DNA from: Wyeomyia smithii
Taxonomy: Eukaryota > Arthropoda > Insecta > Diptera > Culicidae
Assembly: GCF_029784165.1 (NCBI RefSeq)
Contig: NC_073696.1
Location: 191,068,498 to 191,132,497, forward strand
DNA: 64,000 bases
Direction: 5' to 3'
In this document: positions 22,636 to 33,900 of the stretch, one piece after another
Layout of the letters: every line of letters starts with the position of its first letter
How positions within the stretch are numbered: the first letter of the stretch is position 1
Program-made: the position numbers and the translations under genes
Notes under the pieces: generated by a model
What the model saw: only the letters and a program-made list of their open reading frames with translations
The model's database searches: none
Told to the model about the DNA's origin: nothing

Positions 22636-24105
22636 ACGCACATAGGAGTACGTAGAACAAAAACCTGGCCAAAATTATTCTAATGAGTTTTCAGATAGCA
22701 AATGCGTCGTAAAGTGGTCTTATGTCTATTGAACTATATATTTAGACATAAAAACGTATTATTAACAAAATTTCATCAAGTTAGATCACCTAGCAGTAAG
22801 AACTTAAGCATATAAGAACTTTCCTCTGCTATTACTCTGGAATTAAAAAAAAAGAAAGCTCCAACAAATATAGTAAGAGCTTGTTCTGGTGTATACTTTT
22901 TTGCCAGTAATAGATTAAGCTGCTCTTAAAGCGTCTTTTAAATCATTTGCTGTGGAAGGATCGTCTGATAAGCTCGTAATATTGTTGGAAAGCGCAGTGC
23001 TCCCAGCAGATCTTTGAGTCCCATTGGGAACCGCGTAATACAACTCATCCAGTGGTACATTTTCTCTAAGCATTTGCGTTTTTCCCAAAAAATGCAATCG
23101 ATCACTGAAATCAATGCTTTGCTTGGACGACATGAATGCTAAGTTTCTGACCAACCTTACAATTTTATGGTTTGGCTCAACAATTTTTTTCATTTTGCGA
23201 ATATATCAATTTTTGTTTCAACCTACTTTTGAAGCGACTCAGTTGACATCTTGAAGATCGAGTGTTTTTGGAGGACATTTGAGGATTTTTTTGTAAGATT
23301 TGGACCACTGCGATCATTGTTTTTATCTCTTGTGGTTATATTTTAGAGATTCTTCAAGTTTTTCCTCCAGAAACAGCAACCTTTTATCAATCGAATGTTA
23401 GAGTACGTAATTAACCCGAATAGGCTATTTCTGAAGAAAGCTCGGCAAGTTATCACATAATATACAAAAAAAACTAATCAAATTTTTACAACAAAGGCAT
23501 GATAAATACACTCACTCAATAAAAAAAAAATCAGCAAATTTGAACGATTCAACCTCACATTGATTGCAATTACGAATGGGTGAGGATGGGGCAGATTTTC
23601 TTCCTGGTACTTATTCAGAAACACATAACCTTTCCAATAGTGGGTGAATTTTTGCTGGGACTTGCTGGGAACCCAAACAAAAATCCCTTTTTGTGAAAAT
23701 TTTTTAATGCAAGAGAGACTGAAAAACACGTATGTGGCAAACCTTGTTTCGATGCAATTTTTTCAATCTATACAACACATTACCGGCACAAATTTACTTA
23801 ACATACCTTCATTATCACCGCCCATATTAAATTTACATACAAGAATCACTTTAAAGTTATAATAACATCAATGTAAGTTTTTATTCTTCGTAAAACAATT
23901 TGTGACTTATTCATGTACTCTAAGTAACACCAAGGTTGTTATAGCTACAGCCGTTTGTAAACAATTCAGATGAATTCAAGATAGCCAGCATACAACGTAG
24001 TAAGTATCAGAGAATGCAAAAAGGATCAATAGCACGAGGTACACTGATATTTTTGTTTGCGTATTTTGGCCAGGTTTTTACTGAAATACTCCTATGTGGG
24101 ACGGT
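22636..24105. mobile_element. Region bounded by 44-bp inverted repeats
   Basis: GCACATAGGAGTACG with AAAAACCTGGCCAAAATTA (22636-22678) is the inverted counterpart of TTTTGGCCAGGTTTTT with TACTCCTATGTG (24061-24105). The arms differ at a few positions and by 2 bp in length. This suggests a 1.47-kb DNA element, or two related element ends facing each other. No transposase motif is seen between them. Confidence 0.5.
22915..23193 (-). CDS. Unrecognised 92-codon open frame inside the inverted-repeat region
   Basis: The minus-strand frame starts at an ATG and encodes 92 residues of varied, soluble-protein-like composition, unlike the low-complexity shadow frames nearby. I recognise no domain. It lies between the inverted repeats at 22636 and 24105, so it could be residual coding sequence of that element. 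A chance frame cannot be excluded. Confidence 0.2.
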   Translation of the reverse strand: MKKIVEPNHKIVRLVRNLAFMSSKQSIDFSDRLHFLGKTQMLRENVPLDELYYAVPNGTQRSAGSTALSNNITSLSDDPSTANDLKDALRAA

Positions 24106-24133
24106 GCATCAAACGGTGAATTCCCCCAAGGAT

Positions 24134-24163
24134 ATTTTTGAAGTATATTCGAACTTATTGAAC
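24134..24163 (+). mobile_element. Solo 3' TIR of the DD37D family
   Basis: TATATTCGAACTTATTGAACACC followed by ATG matches the 3' end of the element at 51586-52305 (ending 52305), with similar sequence for about 10 bp inward. No transposase is recognisable upstream, so this is a remnant end. Confidence 0.6.
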
Positions 24164-24169
24164 ACCATG

Positions 24170-26500
24170 TGAAACTTTGTGACTAGAATAGCGCAAAACC
24201 TGAAACCTTGTATTATTTGATTAGTCTCGTTGCCAAAATCGCTACCAAAACTCCACGACAAACGATTGTATTATTGGTCAGCTATACTTCTCTATAAACA
24301 AGAAGAAACAATATGAAAATAACATTAAAATTAAATTTAGGCAAGCAAATCGGATCGGATTCGGAATTGAACCACGTTTCCCAATCACTTTGACGGCGAC
24401 GGCCGATGACACATCGACGGTCCCGGCCAGTCGGATCGTCATCGGCTGCCTCTAAGCAAAACCGATCAATTTCTTTGATCTTCACTGACGCGTTTCGTCA
24501 GTCGGCATCGCGAGAAGCACCTCAACCCTTTGTTGTTGCGCCCTTACTAGCTTGCACACTCCATTAGTATAATTAATTGCAACAAATTAAAATTCTAACA
24601 CCAAACATTATTATAATGTATATGGTCATATTAAATACACAGCTCATTTGAATAATTATATATTTGTTTTAGGTTTTATTCTCTCATTTTATTGGTTTTA
24701 CCTTTTCTCCGTTTTCGTTTCGGATCGGTTTCGTTCAAAGGTGGATTGGTGGATGGTATCCGAAGATGAGGCAAACGAAAAAACAACAAAACAAATAAAG
24801 TCAACGGTGCTCAACACATTTTCTGAATCAGGAGGAACTTCTTGAGTAAGATTCTACAAAAGAATCTTTCACTAGCAAAACTTTCGATTTTGTATATCTA
24901 TTGGTACTTTAACGATACATGAAACAAAAACCATTCTTTCTGTGAAACTTTTAAAGAACATGATGAAATTTTGCACTACTCACCAAATACAGGTTAAGAG
25001 CTTTAAGTAAATTGCAGCCTACTAGCAGTTTGTATAGAACATTGAACCTTGTCAGCCCATGCCACTATGTAGGAGCCACTAGGAATACACTGAGACACAA
25101 ATATATAAACTAAAACTTTATAAGAGTGCGACTCAGAATGAATGGACTTTTGATGTTTGATACCATATTTTATGACACATTCTGAGTGTCTCTTCTGAAA
25201 GTTGAATGCCAACGGAGGAGGAACGAGGTTGAGGTTGGGAGATGCAGGCTGGCGGCAGCAATTCATTCATAAATTAATACCAAGCAGTTGGGTCCAGAAA
25301 ACGATTTAAAAGAAAATATCAAAATTCCGCATACGTAGCCTGACAAAACGATTAGTTCATTGATGTTGATTTCTTGATGAATCCACCTCTTGTGTGCTTT
25401 TTGACAGCACTTTGCTGCTGTTAATAACGGCACGATTGCGTTTGGTTCCCTACACTAGAATGTTCTGTCAGAATGGTTGCATTTTTTGTGCACCTCTTTA
25501 TTTATATCATAGCCCGTTGATTCCTCATTATCGTCGGTGTGATGTCAGATTTTTCATAAAAATAAAGTTGTCTAGGCCCCAGGGATTTACCATATTTTTC
25601 TCTAATAATACAGGCATCCAACCTTTGCCGCACCTTACAACATATATATCATTGAACTAGGCTTATTGCGGCTACGATTGATACCAACTAATTACCAGCC
25701 ACGCCATATTGATATTTTTGAAACTTTTTATGATCTTGGAACGAAAATCGAATCGTCGTCTGACTAACAAATAAATTGAACATCCAAAGTTGATTTTGAT
25801 CTATCTCTGTATTGAAGAACACGGCTAGATTTTTTTCTGAAAAACTGAGCTAAAACAATTCAATTCATTTTTGCTAACAATGAGATCATTATTGTAAGCC
25901 CGTACTATTTTGATAACGCCTATGTTCTCAAAATGCACGACAAATTTCATGCGCATATGCTTGAGAGCTACAAAACCTACCAAAAACCCCTTTTTATTCC
26001 TTATATTTCTACAATATCACCATCAAATAAAATTGATTGCACGATGATAACCAACACAGGTGAAACATTTCTCCCGCGACGAGAGATTTCCTCATTAAAA
26101 AAAGTGGCGTGATGTTCTGGTGTGTGTGCAGGAACGGCACAGCAAATCAACTTATTACGGTTGCTGTCAAGTAATGAAAAGTTGATTTGGACTTATTGTG
26201 GCAAGTAGCAGAGCGCAATAATGCAACCAAACTTATTGCGCTCTTAAAGAGGTAATGCCAGCTGCTTATAGTATGCGGTACTCTTTCCATGTGGTTTTAA
26301 AGCAGTTTTATTGCCATTCTTATAATTGCTTCAATAAGCTTGGCAAGGGTGGGCCACCTGGCTGTAAAGCAAACTTATAGCGGTTATCAGAAGGTTCTGA
26401 TAGTATTTCTAGTTTTAACAGCAGTTTTGTGAAATTGGTCATGAAAACCGCTAAAAGAATGCAATACGACTTAAATTGTTACTTGGGAATGATCTTTCCC
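24170..26500. other. Spacer without recognised gene
   Basis: AT-rich sequence. A short imperfect hairpin (GACTCAGAATG with CATTCTGAGTGTC) lies near 25130-25195. Several dispersed copies of CTTATTGCGG-like words lie between 25660 and 26400. There is no coding evidence. Confidence 0.4.
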
Positions 26501-27269
26501 GTAGTCTTGAAGTGCTAAGACCACAACCTTTTCAAAACCTCGGTCTTGTAGTACGCGGCGTTGATTTTCACGTTTTTGTCGATGAACACCAGTGAGAGAT
26601 TCTCCCGCCTGGATACGGTTCCCAAACCATCACCGGTACGGCGCTTTGGAACCAACGAATCAACGTCTTTGCCCACAGCCTATCATTTTGGACATTGTGC
26701 GGCTGTTGCAAGACAAATAGTTTTTTATCAGAAAACAAGAACTTCTGACCTGCTTACCGTAAATGTATCAGTTCGGCTCTGTCCAGCCTCTTTTTCGTTG
26801 TAGCCTCTGTTACCACATGAACTCTGAGTTTCTTATACAAATCGTATCCCAAGTCCTACATCATGATGGTGTGGGCAGTCCCGATCGACACATCTAGGTC
26901 AGGAGCGGTCTCCCGAAGCAAGCGGTTCATTTTTTGACGAACCCGCTCCTTCTACACCTCGATGACAGCTGGCGTCCTCACCGAACGCAGCCACCCGTAT
27001 CTCGCATAGTCCTTGGCCGAGCCCATCTCTCGATACCGACGGATGGTGGTATGGATGAAATTTCGCTTCACTCCGTAGGATTTCAACTGCCGGAATATAT
27101 CGCCGGGTCGCTCACCTCTCGCAAACAACTTTACTATGACGTCCTCCTTATAGACTGTTCCGAAAATTATAAATACATCTTCTTTCTTGAATAAAACAAA
27201 AAATACAGGATTTTTCGGGTCATTTTATTCTGAAATATAGATAATAAGTGTTTTCTTTCCAGTTTCAAT

Positions 27270-28304
27270 TCAAGTTGGGATTATTTTTCGTAGGATACGC
27301 GAGTTCTCTAACTTTTCTTTAACACTACTCAACAGCTTTTGCACAGTGTGTTCTCCGACCATTTTTACCACTTTAAGCCAATCTTTTTTAAATTTTTCAA
27401 CATTGTCCGCTGGTTTGACATATTTCCTCAGCTTTGCCTTGGTCAAAGCCCAAAAAGTTTCAATAAGGCGAATTTCAGTGCAGTTTGGAGGATTCATCTC
27501 CTATGGGACACATGTGACATTATTTGTTTTATACCACCCTAGTGCATCCTTAGAGTAATGGCAGGAAGCAACACCGGGCCAAAAGATTGGAGGATTGTTA
27601 TGCTGCTTAACCATGGGTAACAACCTTTTCTGCAAACACTCTTTCACGTAAATTTTACCATTCATTGTGTCATTCGTAATGAATGGACGAGATATTTTCC
27701 CACATTCACAAATGGCCTGCCAAACCATTACCTTCTTGCCGAATTTTTCGGTGTAAATGGCTTTCACTGGTTCAGGGAAATCTTTTCCCTTCGGTGATGT
27801 ATAAAATTGCGGTCCTGGCAGAGTCTTATGGTCCAGTTTTATGTAGGTTTCGTCATCCATGATAACACACCCCATTTTTTTGGTCGTAAGTTTGTCATAA
27901 AGCTTCCGAGCTCTCGGTTTCACAGATTCAGCTTGTTTTGGATTTCGTTTTGGCTGCTTCTGCTTCCGACGAGTCTGCAGACCCATTCTTCCCTTGGCAC
28001 GCATAACGTTACTCGCCGAGGTTCCAAGCTTTCTCGCCACATCTCGTACTGATACTGAAGGATGCCGCTTGTAGTATTCATTATTATTTTTGTCCATTGT
28101 GGGATCAATAGGCCCGGGTTTTCTAGCACGTCTTGGGGCATCGGTAAATGTGCACTCTTCACAATACTTCCGCAATGCGGTTTGAACTGCTCCGACACTT
28201 ATACCTTCTTCTCTGGCTAATTTTCTTATGGAAAGACCACTCACGGTGCCCCATTTGTGCACAATTCGCTTTGTTTGCTCGGGAGAAAGGCCACGCATTT
28301 TCAA
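27270..28304 (-). pseudogene. ITmD37E transposase, one nonsense codon and one lost catalytic residue
   Basis: A 344-residue frame broken only by a TAG at 27503-27501 (codon 268); both sides are in the same frame. The N-terminal half has two helix-turn-helix blocks (L-S-I-R-K-L-A-R-E-E-G-I-S-V-G near 24-38 and V-S-V-R-D-V-A-R-K-L-G-T near 83-94) and a basic linker. The catalytic core shows M-D-D-E-T-Y-I (aspartate 151) and K-V-M-V-W-Q-A-I near 191. It then shows F-W-P-G-V-A-S at 241, where family members have W-P-D, and E282 in L-I-E-T-F-W. The spacing from position 244 to 282 is 37 residues, defining DD37E. Residue 244 is G, so even readthrough product should be inactive. It is otherwise well preserved, hence relatively young. 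Confidence 0.9.
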
Positions 28305-28421
28305 AATTTGGCACTAAATGTTAGAAAAAATGACAGCATCTGTTTCTTCTGAATGTAAACAACAGGACGCAGCCAACGTTTGGTAGAATACTGCACGTTA
28401 TTTGAAATGACGGTTGATCGT

Positions 28422-28685
28422 GTGTGGTCCCCGTGGTTCTGTGGTTAGCGATGTCGGTCGGCTAGCTCTCCCACACGGTTGTGATATCGGGTTCGATTCC
28501 CGATCGAGTCGAGGATCTTTTTGAGCTGGAAATTTTCTCGACTCAGCACTGGGGCACGGTGTATCGTTGTACTTATCCTACACATGCAAAATGTGCCAAA
28601 AACAATATCGATAACGAATTCTCTCAACTAATCTAGTTGATCGAGACCGCTATTAGCCCCAAGGCTAAGCGTGCGATATTGTTTT
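28422..28685 (+). mobile_element. tRNA-derived SINE inside the ITmD37E element
   Basis: A 10-bp duplication GGTTGATCGT flanks it (28412-28421 and 28686-28695). The 5' part has A-box-like TGGTTAGCGATGTCGG (from 28442) and B box GGTTCGATTCC (28490-28500). It has no long A tail and ends in a region rich in short repeats (GCCCCAAGGCTAAG). It differs from the SINE at 19066 and from the pair at 38046 and 47734, so it is a separate family. Confidence 0.88.
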
Positions 28686-29034
28686 GGTTGATCGTAGGTG
28701 TATTTATAATTATCGGAACGGTCTATAATTGTGCGCAGTAAACAAACAACAAATGACAACAAGTCGACACCGTGCGCGGCGGTTAGCTTATATATAAGGC
28801 TAAAGCTAGCACAAATACTAATAAACAGGATGCTCATGGTGCACCCCTAGCAACGATGACAAGTTGTATTCGAACTTATTGAACTGCCTGTATATACCTT
28901 GGTCCTCCTGCCAAGTATCGCCAGTTTTGATTCCCTGGAGAAATTTCAACTATGTGTTTTTCTGGCCAGTTTTATTATAAGGCAGACTTTTTTTGTCGAT
29001 AGAGCTAGTCACAGTATTACAAAGTTTAAGGTGA

Positions 29035-29268
29035 AACGGTGTTGAACCCACAAATGGCCGACTTTGAGCTACCACTTCGAATTTTCAAAAGCACAAGACT
29101 CGGAAACAGTCAAAGCGTTTCCTGTGAAAACGCTATTTCATGTTTGCTTCACCGCAGCAAAATAAAATATCGTTTTCATAGGTGACGTATTAACTGTTAC
29201 CGAGTCTTGTGCTTTTGAAAATTCGAAGTGGTAGCTCGAAGTCGGCCTTTTGTGGATTCAACAGCGTT
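29035..29268. repeat. Long near-perfect hairpin (MITE-like)
   Basis: Arms of about 72 bp (29041-29112 and 29192-29262) are inverted copies with only a few mismatches. They share AGCACAAGACTCGG/CCGAGTCTTGTGCT and TCGAATTTTCAAAAGC and its complement. The loop is about 80 bp. Size and symmetry suit a MITE; a transcript would fold into a long double-stranded stem. No target duplication was identified. Confidence 0.8.
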
Positions 29269-29269
29269 G

Positions 29270-30452
29270 CAAAGGTGTGGTAAGTGAGGAGCCAGAGAAT
29301 GATTAAGCCCTTTGACAGCGAATGACCTTGATTACTACTAAGATTCGAAGCCACAAACATTCGCTTCCCAATGCGGACTCTATAACCTAACGGCTGCACA
29401 GCTTCCTCATTTGATAGATACTTTACGAACTGATTTCATTCTTGTCTTATATTTCAAGTTTGTTGAAGCGGGCAATGTAAGTAGTTCCACGAGGATGCGA
29501 AAAAAATGAATGAGAAAAGAAGTTGTTATTTAGACTTAGAAAAAATGTTCCTGATCCAGACGGGACTCGATTCCAGAATCCGTAGATATAATAAGCTGCC
29601 ATACTCGGCGTGTGAAGATACACTCTCTCTCAGTTACAAAAATAACTCCCACAAGCATTTGCAAATGCTCCGTGGTGTTTTTAACAAACCAACCGCACTT
29701 TTTTGTAACGCTAGCCAGTGTCTCACCGGTTATTAGGTTCCTTTCATCGTTTAGGACTTGGACGGACAGTACATAGATGACGTTTGAGAAATGCCGCCCG
29801 TCTACCATAATTAGGTCGGTCTAAGGCAGGCTTTACCATTAAAGTGTTGCTATGTGCGTTTCTAGTTATCTATTCGTGCTAGATTTCTGGTTTGACTCCC
29901 AGGGCGACCGCACTTCCTGTATGACCGCGACTTTTACCTGCACTTTATTCACAGTTCACTGGCTACGATGCTCACGCGTACTGGCTCGAGTAGAGTTTTG
30001 ATGTTTCAAGTACTTAGTTTATAATCATTGTCCCTTTTTTTCGCCAGTTTCGATCCCTTTTGTCGTATTTATTTCTGAATAGTTCACAGCAGGACAGTTT
30101 CGACATACTGCTTCACTAGGACCGCGATGCCTGGGTTCGCGACAAGGCAACCGTCTTGGATATAACTAACGAGACACCGCATTCCAAGCTCAGCCGTCCA
30201 CTTTGAATCAGACGCAGTTATACGCCGCCCAATATGGGACATCGAACGATTACGGAAAGCTATCACAGGACCAAAATTTCCACCGATGGTCACAACGGAT
30301 CTTTACTAAGGTTACTTGTATCCTAGTTAGTGCCCCAAGGAGGTTCTTGCTAGAGCTGACAGGTTACAGCGGGACCTTGATTCATAGTTATCAAAATTTG
30401 ATAACCAATCTGCATTTTGCATCAATTTGCTCATTGATTGAAAAATGCAGGT
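29270..30452. other. Spacer without recognised gene
   Basis: Short open frames on both strands have no recognisable product. The sequence directly precedes the target duplication of the LINE fragment at 30453. Confidence 0.4.
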
Positions 30453-30982
30453 CCGTTGGTTTCGGGGGTTGGATGTAGGACGAGACTTCATTCGCGTGAT
30501 GTCTCGGATTATGTCCAACCACTACGGGTTAGACGCACATCTCCTGCGCGTTGGGCTCGCGAACAGTAATCATTATGTTTGTAGATTGAGGTATCATGAC
30601 ATTGAACACGTGGTTTGGGTGTGTGCTGAATTCCGTGGCGCCAGATCTCTACTTTTGGATACCCTCAGGGTCCGAGGAATACAACCCTATGTCCCAGTTC
30701 GTGATATCATCGCTCAGCGATACTTGCCATACATGCTACATGTTTATAGCTATTTGAAGAGCATCAAGGTGACCATTCAACAACGAAACGAATCTCTGAT
30801 GAAAAAAAACATGTTAGTTTTAGTATTAGATTTATTTTTAGCTCGTAGTCGGCAACGAGGATAAAAAATTTGTCTTTAGCTTATAGAATATTTTAAACCA
30901 CAAGGCATTAGATATATTTGGCTCCGTAAAACATTTTTTTATATTGTGCCGTCAAATAAATGTTGTGAACAAAATAAGAAAC
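30453..30982 (+). mobile_element. 5'-truncated LINE (same family as 12629-13195)
   Basis: The 8-bp duplication ATGCAGGT flanks it (30445-30452 and 30983-30990). The open part encodes the ORF2 C-terminus: W-F-R-G-L-D-V-G-R-D-F, then a C/H motif (C-R-L-R-Y-H-D-I-E-H-V-V-W-V-C) and V-P-V-R-D-I-I-A-Q-R-Y-L-P-Y-M. The 3' UTR from about 30838 matches the other two copies (AGCTCGTAGTCGGCAACGAG, GTCAAATAAATGTTG). It is a 530-bp dead copy of an I/LOA/R1-type element. Confidence 0.87.
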
Positions 30983-30990
30983 ATGCAGGT

Positions 30991-33900
30991 GCTCCGCCAC
31001 ATATTTTGACTTGAAAAAGTGCTCCGCCGAGCAAATAGTCCGCGAGCCCCTGGAAAATAGTATACGAATCGATTCGTTTTAACCCAAAATTGTAAATCAT
31101 AAAATAATCAAACCGTTATAGTAATTACTCAGCTGAACATATACAATTTAAAAGCATAAGTCGATCAATCAAGCTGTTTAAGTGCTTGAGAAATGGAGAA
31201 GTAATATAATCATTCGTCGACTTCCAACATCTACCAAGTTTATCCTAGAGTCTTCCTTCCTCACTTACATTTGCCGCTTCAGGTTTCTGGTTTTGATAGT
31301 TTTATATAGATTATAAATATTCTTCTAATTTCTATGACAAAAAAAGAGATAGAAAAAATCTGTCATTAACCAAAAAAATTAGCAATGAATAATGCGAAAA
31401 ATAGTAAAACATTGCAGCACTTAACAGTTCAACGTTGAAGCTATTTATCCTACATACGAAAAAATCACAATCAAATATTAAGCAACACTTCTGATATGTC
31501 AGAAACAAACCTAATTCATTGAATTCATTAGTGAAACCAGCAATGACATAGACTCAATTCATAACGAAAATTGAATTTATTTTAATGCATTGAACCCAAC
31601 TTCAACCGCCATCTTTCAAACGCAGCCCTCGTTTGGGCAATGGCTATAAAACCGGCTATAAAACAAAATGATGGATAGTATTAAAATTATGAAAATTTGA
31701 TACATTTTTACGATTTTCTATGCGTCAGTACAGTCGAAGTTCAGCGGAAAACACCGCTCTATTCGCCAACCGAAAGTGTACCCTTCACTCTATCTCTATG
31801 ACTGGTCATCTAGCACTGCGCGGGTCCCGTGTGCAAATTAACATATCACATCACGAACGCAGATTTGGGATAATTCCTTAATTTTTACGAGCCGAATAAA
31901 TACAGTTACCTTATCTGATACACCGATATCTTGAAACTTGGCATTGGTCTGCTGGGCTAGCCAGCAAAAGCTTCGTCTATTTTGGTGGTAAACGAATTTT
32001 ACAGCCTTTTTAGACAATAGTTTTATAGATCTGTTATTCCCGAGCACTACGTATAACGATTTTACAGCAGCTAGTAGAGAAAACGTTCTAGTTCCAGTCA
32101 CCGTTTGCTTTACCGCAGTCGGACCGATTTAATATATGGACAAACGAATGAACAAACAAGAACTGGGAGAAATTTTCACCCACCCCGTTTGATTAGAAAC
32201 ACAAACAATGAGTGTGTTGAAATTGCTTTTTTATGACCGAATTCCTACCACTGTTTTGGTTCCGCCTTCGAACCACACTGACCCTGTATTCACCGACGGG
32301 GCCGCGAATCAGCTTTTCCGACCGTAGAATGGCCGCTCAAACGTTATTTTCTTTTCGGAAGACATCTTCAAAAAGGTTTCCAAATTTAATTTTCCCCCTA
32401 AATTGAATCCTTATCGCTACTGTAAATCGACAGTTTTACGAGCGTCATTAGCACGACTCCATTATCATCGAACGGCGCGCAGGTCGTTACTTTTCGGCAA
32501 CAGCGCCGTGTGCTCTCGGGAGACAGAGAGAGCGTGAGCCGCAGTTTTTGCGGCTTTGATCTTTTGCCGAATAGGTAGGTTCCTTTAATATACTACCGTC
32601 GGCTTACGCCATTTGCCACTGCGGTATCCGCACGAAAAATCTAATCGGCAGTGAAAGCGGTCAATCAACGATGGTGGCACGGTGATTTACTGAGATTGAA
32701 TGGAGGCCGGAAAAGGAGATCAACAAACTATTCGCTAACTGGGTCATATAATTTGATTCAAAATATACATATATTGTTCAGTAAAATGTGGTCTATCCAC
32801 GATATTATGATATTAACAACAATATTAACGATATTGTTATATTATTACCAAACAACGATAACTTATCCATAGCCAAGATTAGCCACGAATAATCAGCATA
32901 AAACATTAGAAATGGGTAAGAGGGTAACACTGGTCAACACAGGTATGGCCCTAAAGCTTAAACTGAAAAAAAACGAAAGATTACAGGTTTTAAGTCATTC
33001 CTGTGAACTTTGCTGCCAAGCTACCATTTTTTCAGGGACTTAAATGAGTTTTCTCGTAAACAAAACGTTGAAACGACGAACCCAGTGAGCAGTTACTATG
33101 CGACACTCTATCGTAAGTTGACGCGTTGACGCACCAAAATTCACAGAAATGGTTAAAAAGCTGTAATCTCTCTCGGGTAGCTACTTCAAGCTTTAGAGCG
33201 TAATTTTTCAAATGACCCTAAGTAACAATGAGTGATTCTCTCCTCTGTTACTCTGTTCTGAGGCGTCATTGTAAAAGTTTTCATGCCTGCTTCCTAGCTT
33301 CTATACAATTATTAAAAAATAAATTAAACAAAAAGAGTTACTGAGGACTTAGGTCCTATATAAAAGTAACACGGGAATTGCCGAGATCCTGCAAAAATAC
33401 AAAGGTCCTGTGATAAAATAACCCGTCAGTTTGACCAATGCAATGGTGTGTCCAGACTTTGTTGGCAAATTGTAAAAACTGGTATGGATTTTTTGTTATT
33501 ATTTTCTAAGAAGTACAATGAGAATTATTTATTCTGACATCTCAACATTTTTCGTAAACCAATTCTGATATATAACTGATTTGTTTGATTCCGGACAGAC
33601 TAATGTTGTAACTCACACAGTAAAAGCTATCTAATAATAAAATCCTCATAGAATCTGTCAACTCAGCCAATTGCATTGCCCCCCGCTAGCCGTTTATGTT
33701 AATAGTGTTTAAAAATTGTAAACGGTCCATTTATTTCTCCAGCGTATCTCCCAAGCCGATAGCTACCGATAGGCAGAACGCAAAAAAGTTTCATAATTAG
33801 TGTCGAAAATCAACACCCGATGAATATTTTCTAACCAGAAAAAGAATGGCTTCGTCGCTCTAGGCACAAGGCACAAGCCGCGCGGAGAACGCGTTAATTA

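Larger units (their letters stand above)
27151..28725 (-). mobile_element. ITmD37E transposon with SINE nested in it
   Basis: Inverted ends TAGACTGTTCCGAAAATTAT (27151-27170) and ATAATTATCGGAACGGTCTA (28706-28725) are near-identical over about 28 bp and abut TA. Between them is one transposase gene on the minus strand and, just inside the right end, a SINE (28422-28685). Without the SINE the element is about 1.3 kb, the size expected for the family. Confidence 0.9.
26510..28890 (-). mobile_element. DD37D-type element split by an ITmD37E insertion
   Basis: The 5' end with TIR (TTGTATTCGAACTTATTGAA, 28863-28882) and 5' UTR occupy 28728-28890. The coding part resumes at 27150 and runs down to about 26510. 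The minus-strand product reads V-K-L-F-A-R-G-E-R-P-G-D-I-F, then R-Y-R-E-M-G-S-A-K-D, and S-I-G-T-A-H-T-I-M. It closely parallels the copy at 51586-52305 but has stops and a degraded C-terminus (S-D-K-K-L-F-V near 26715). The 3' TIR is missing, so it is truncated on the left. The ITmD37E insertion lies at the start codon. Confidence 0.85.

Noticed and set aside
28490..28500. tRNA-like B boxes here and at 19351, 38100, 47794 and 52875
   Set aside because: Each belongs to a SINE or SINE fragment (three of them with clear target duplications), and no cloverleaf with anticodon stem was apparent; no tRNA gene is claimed.
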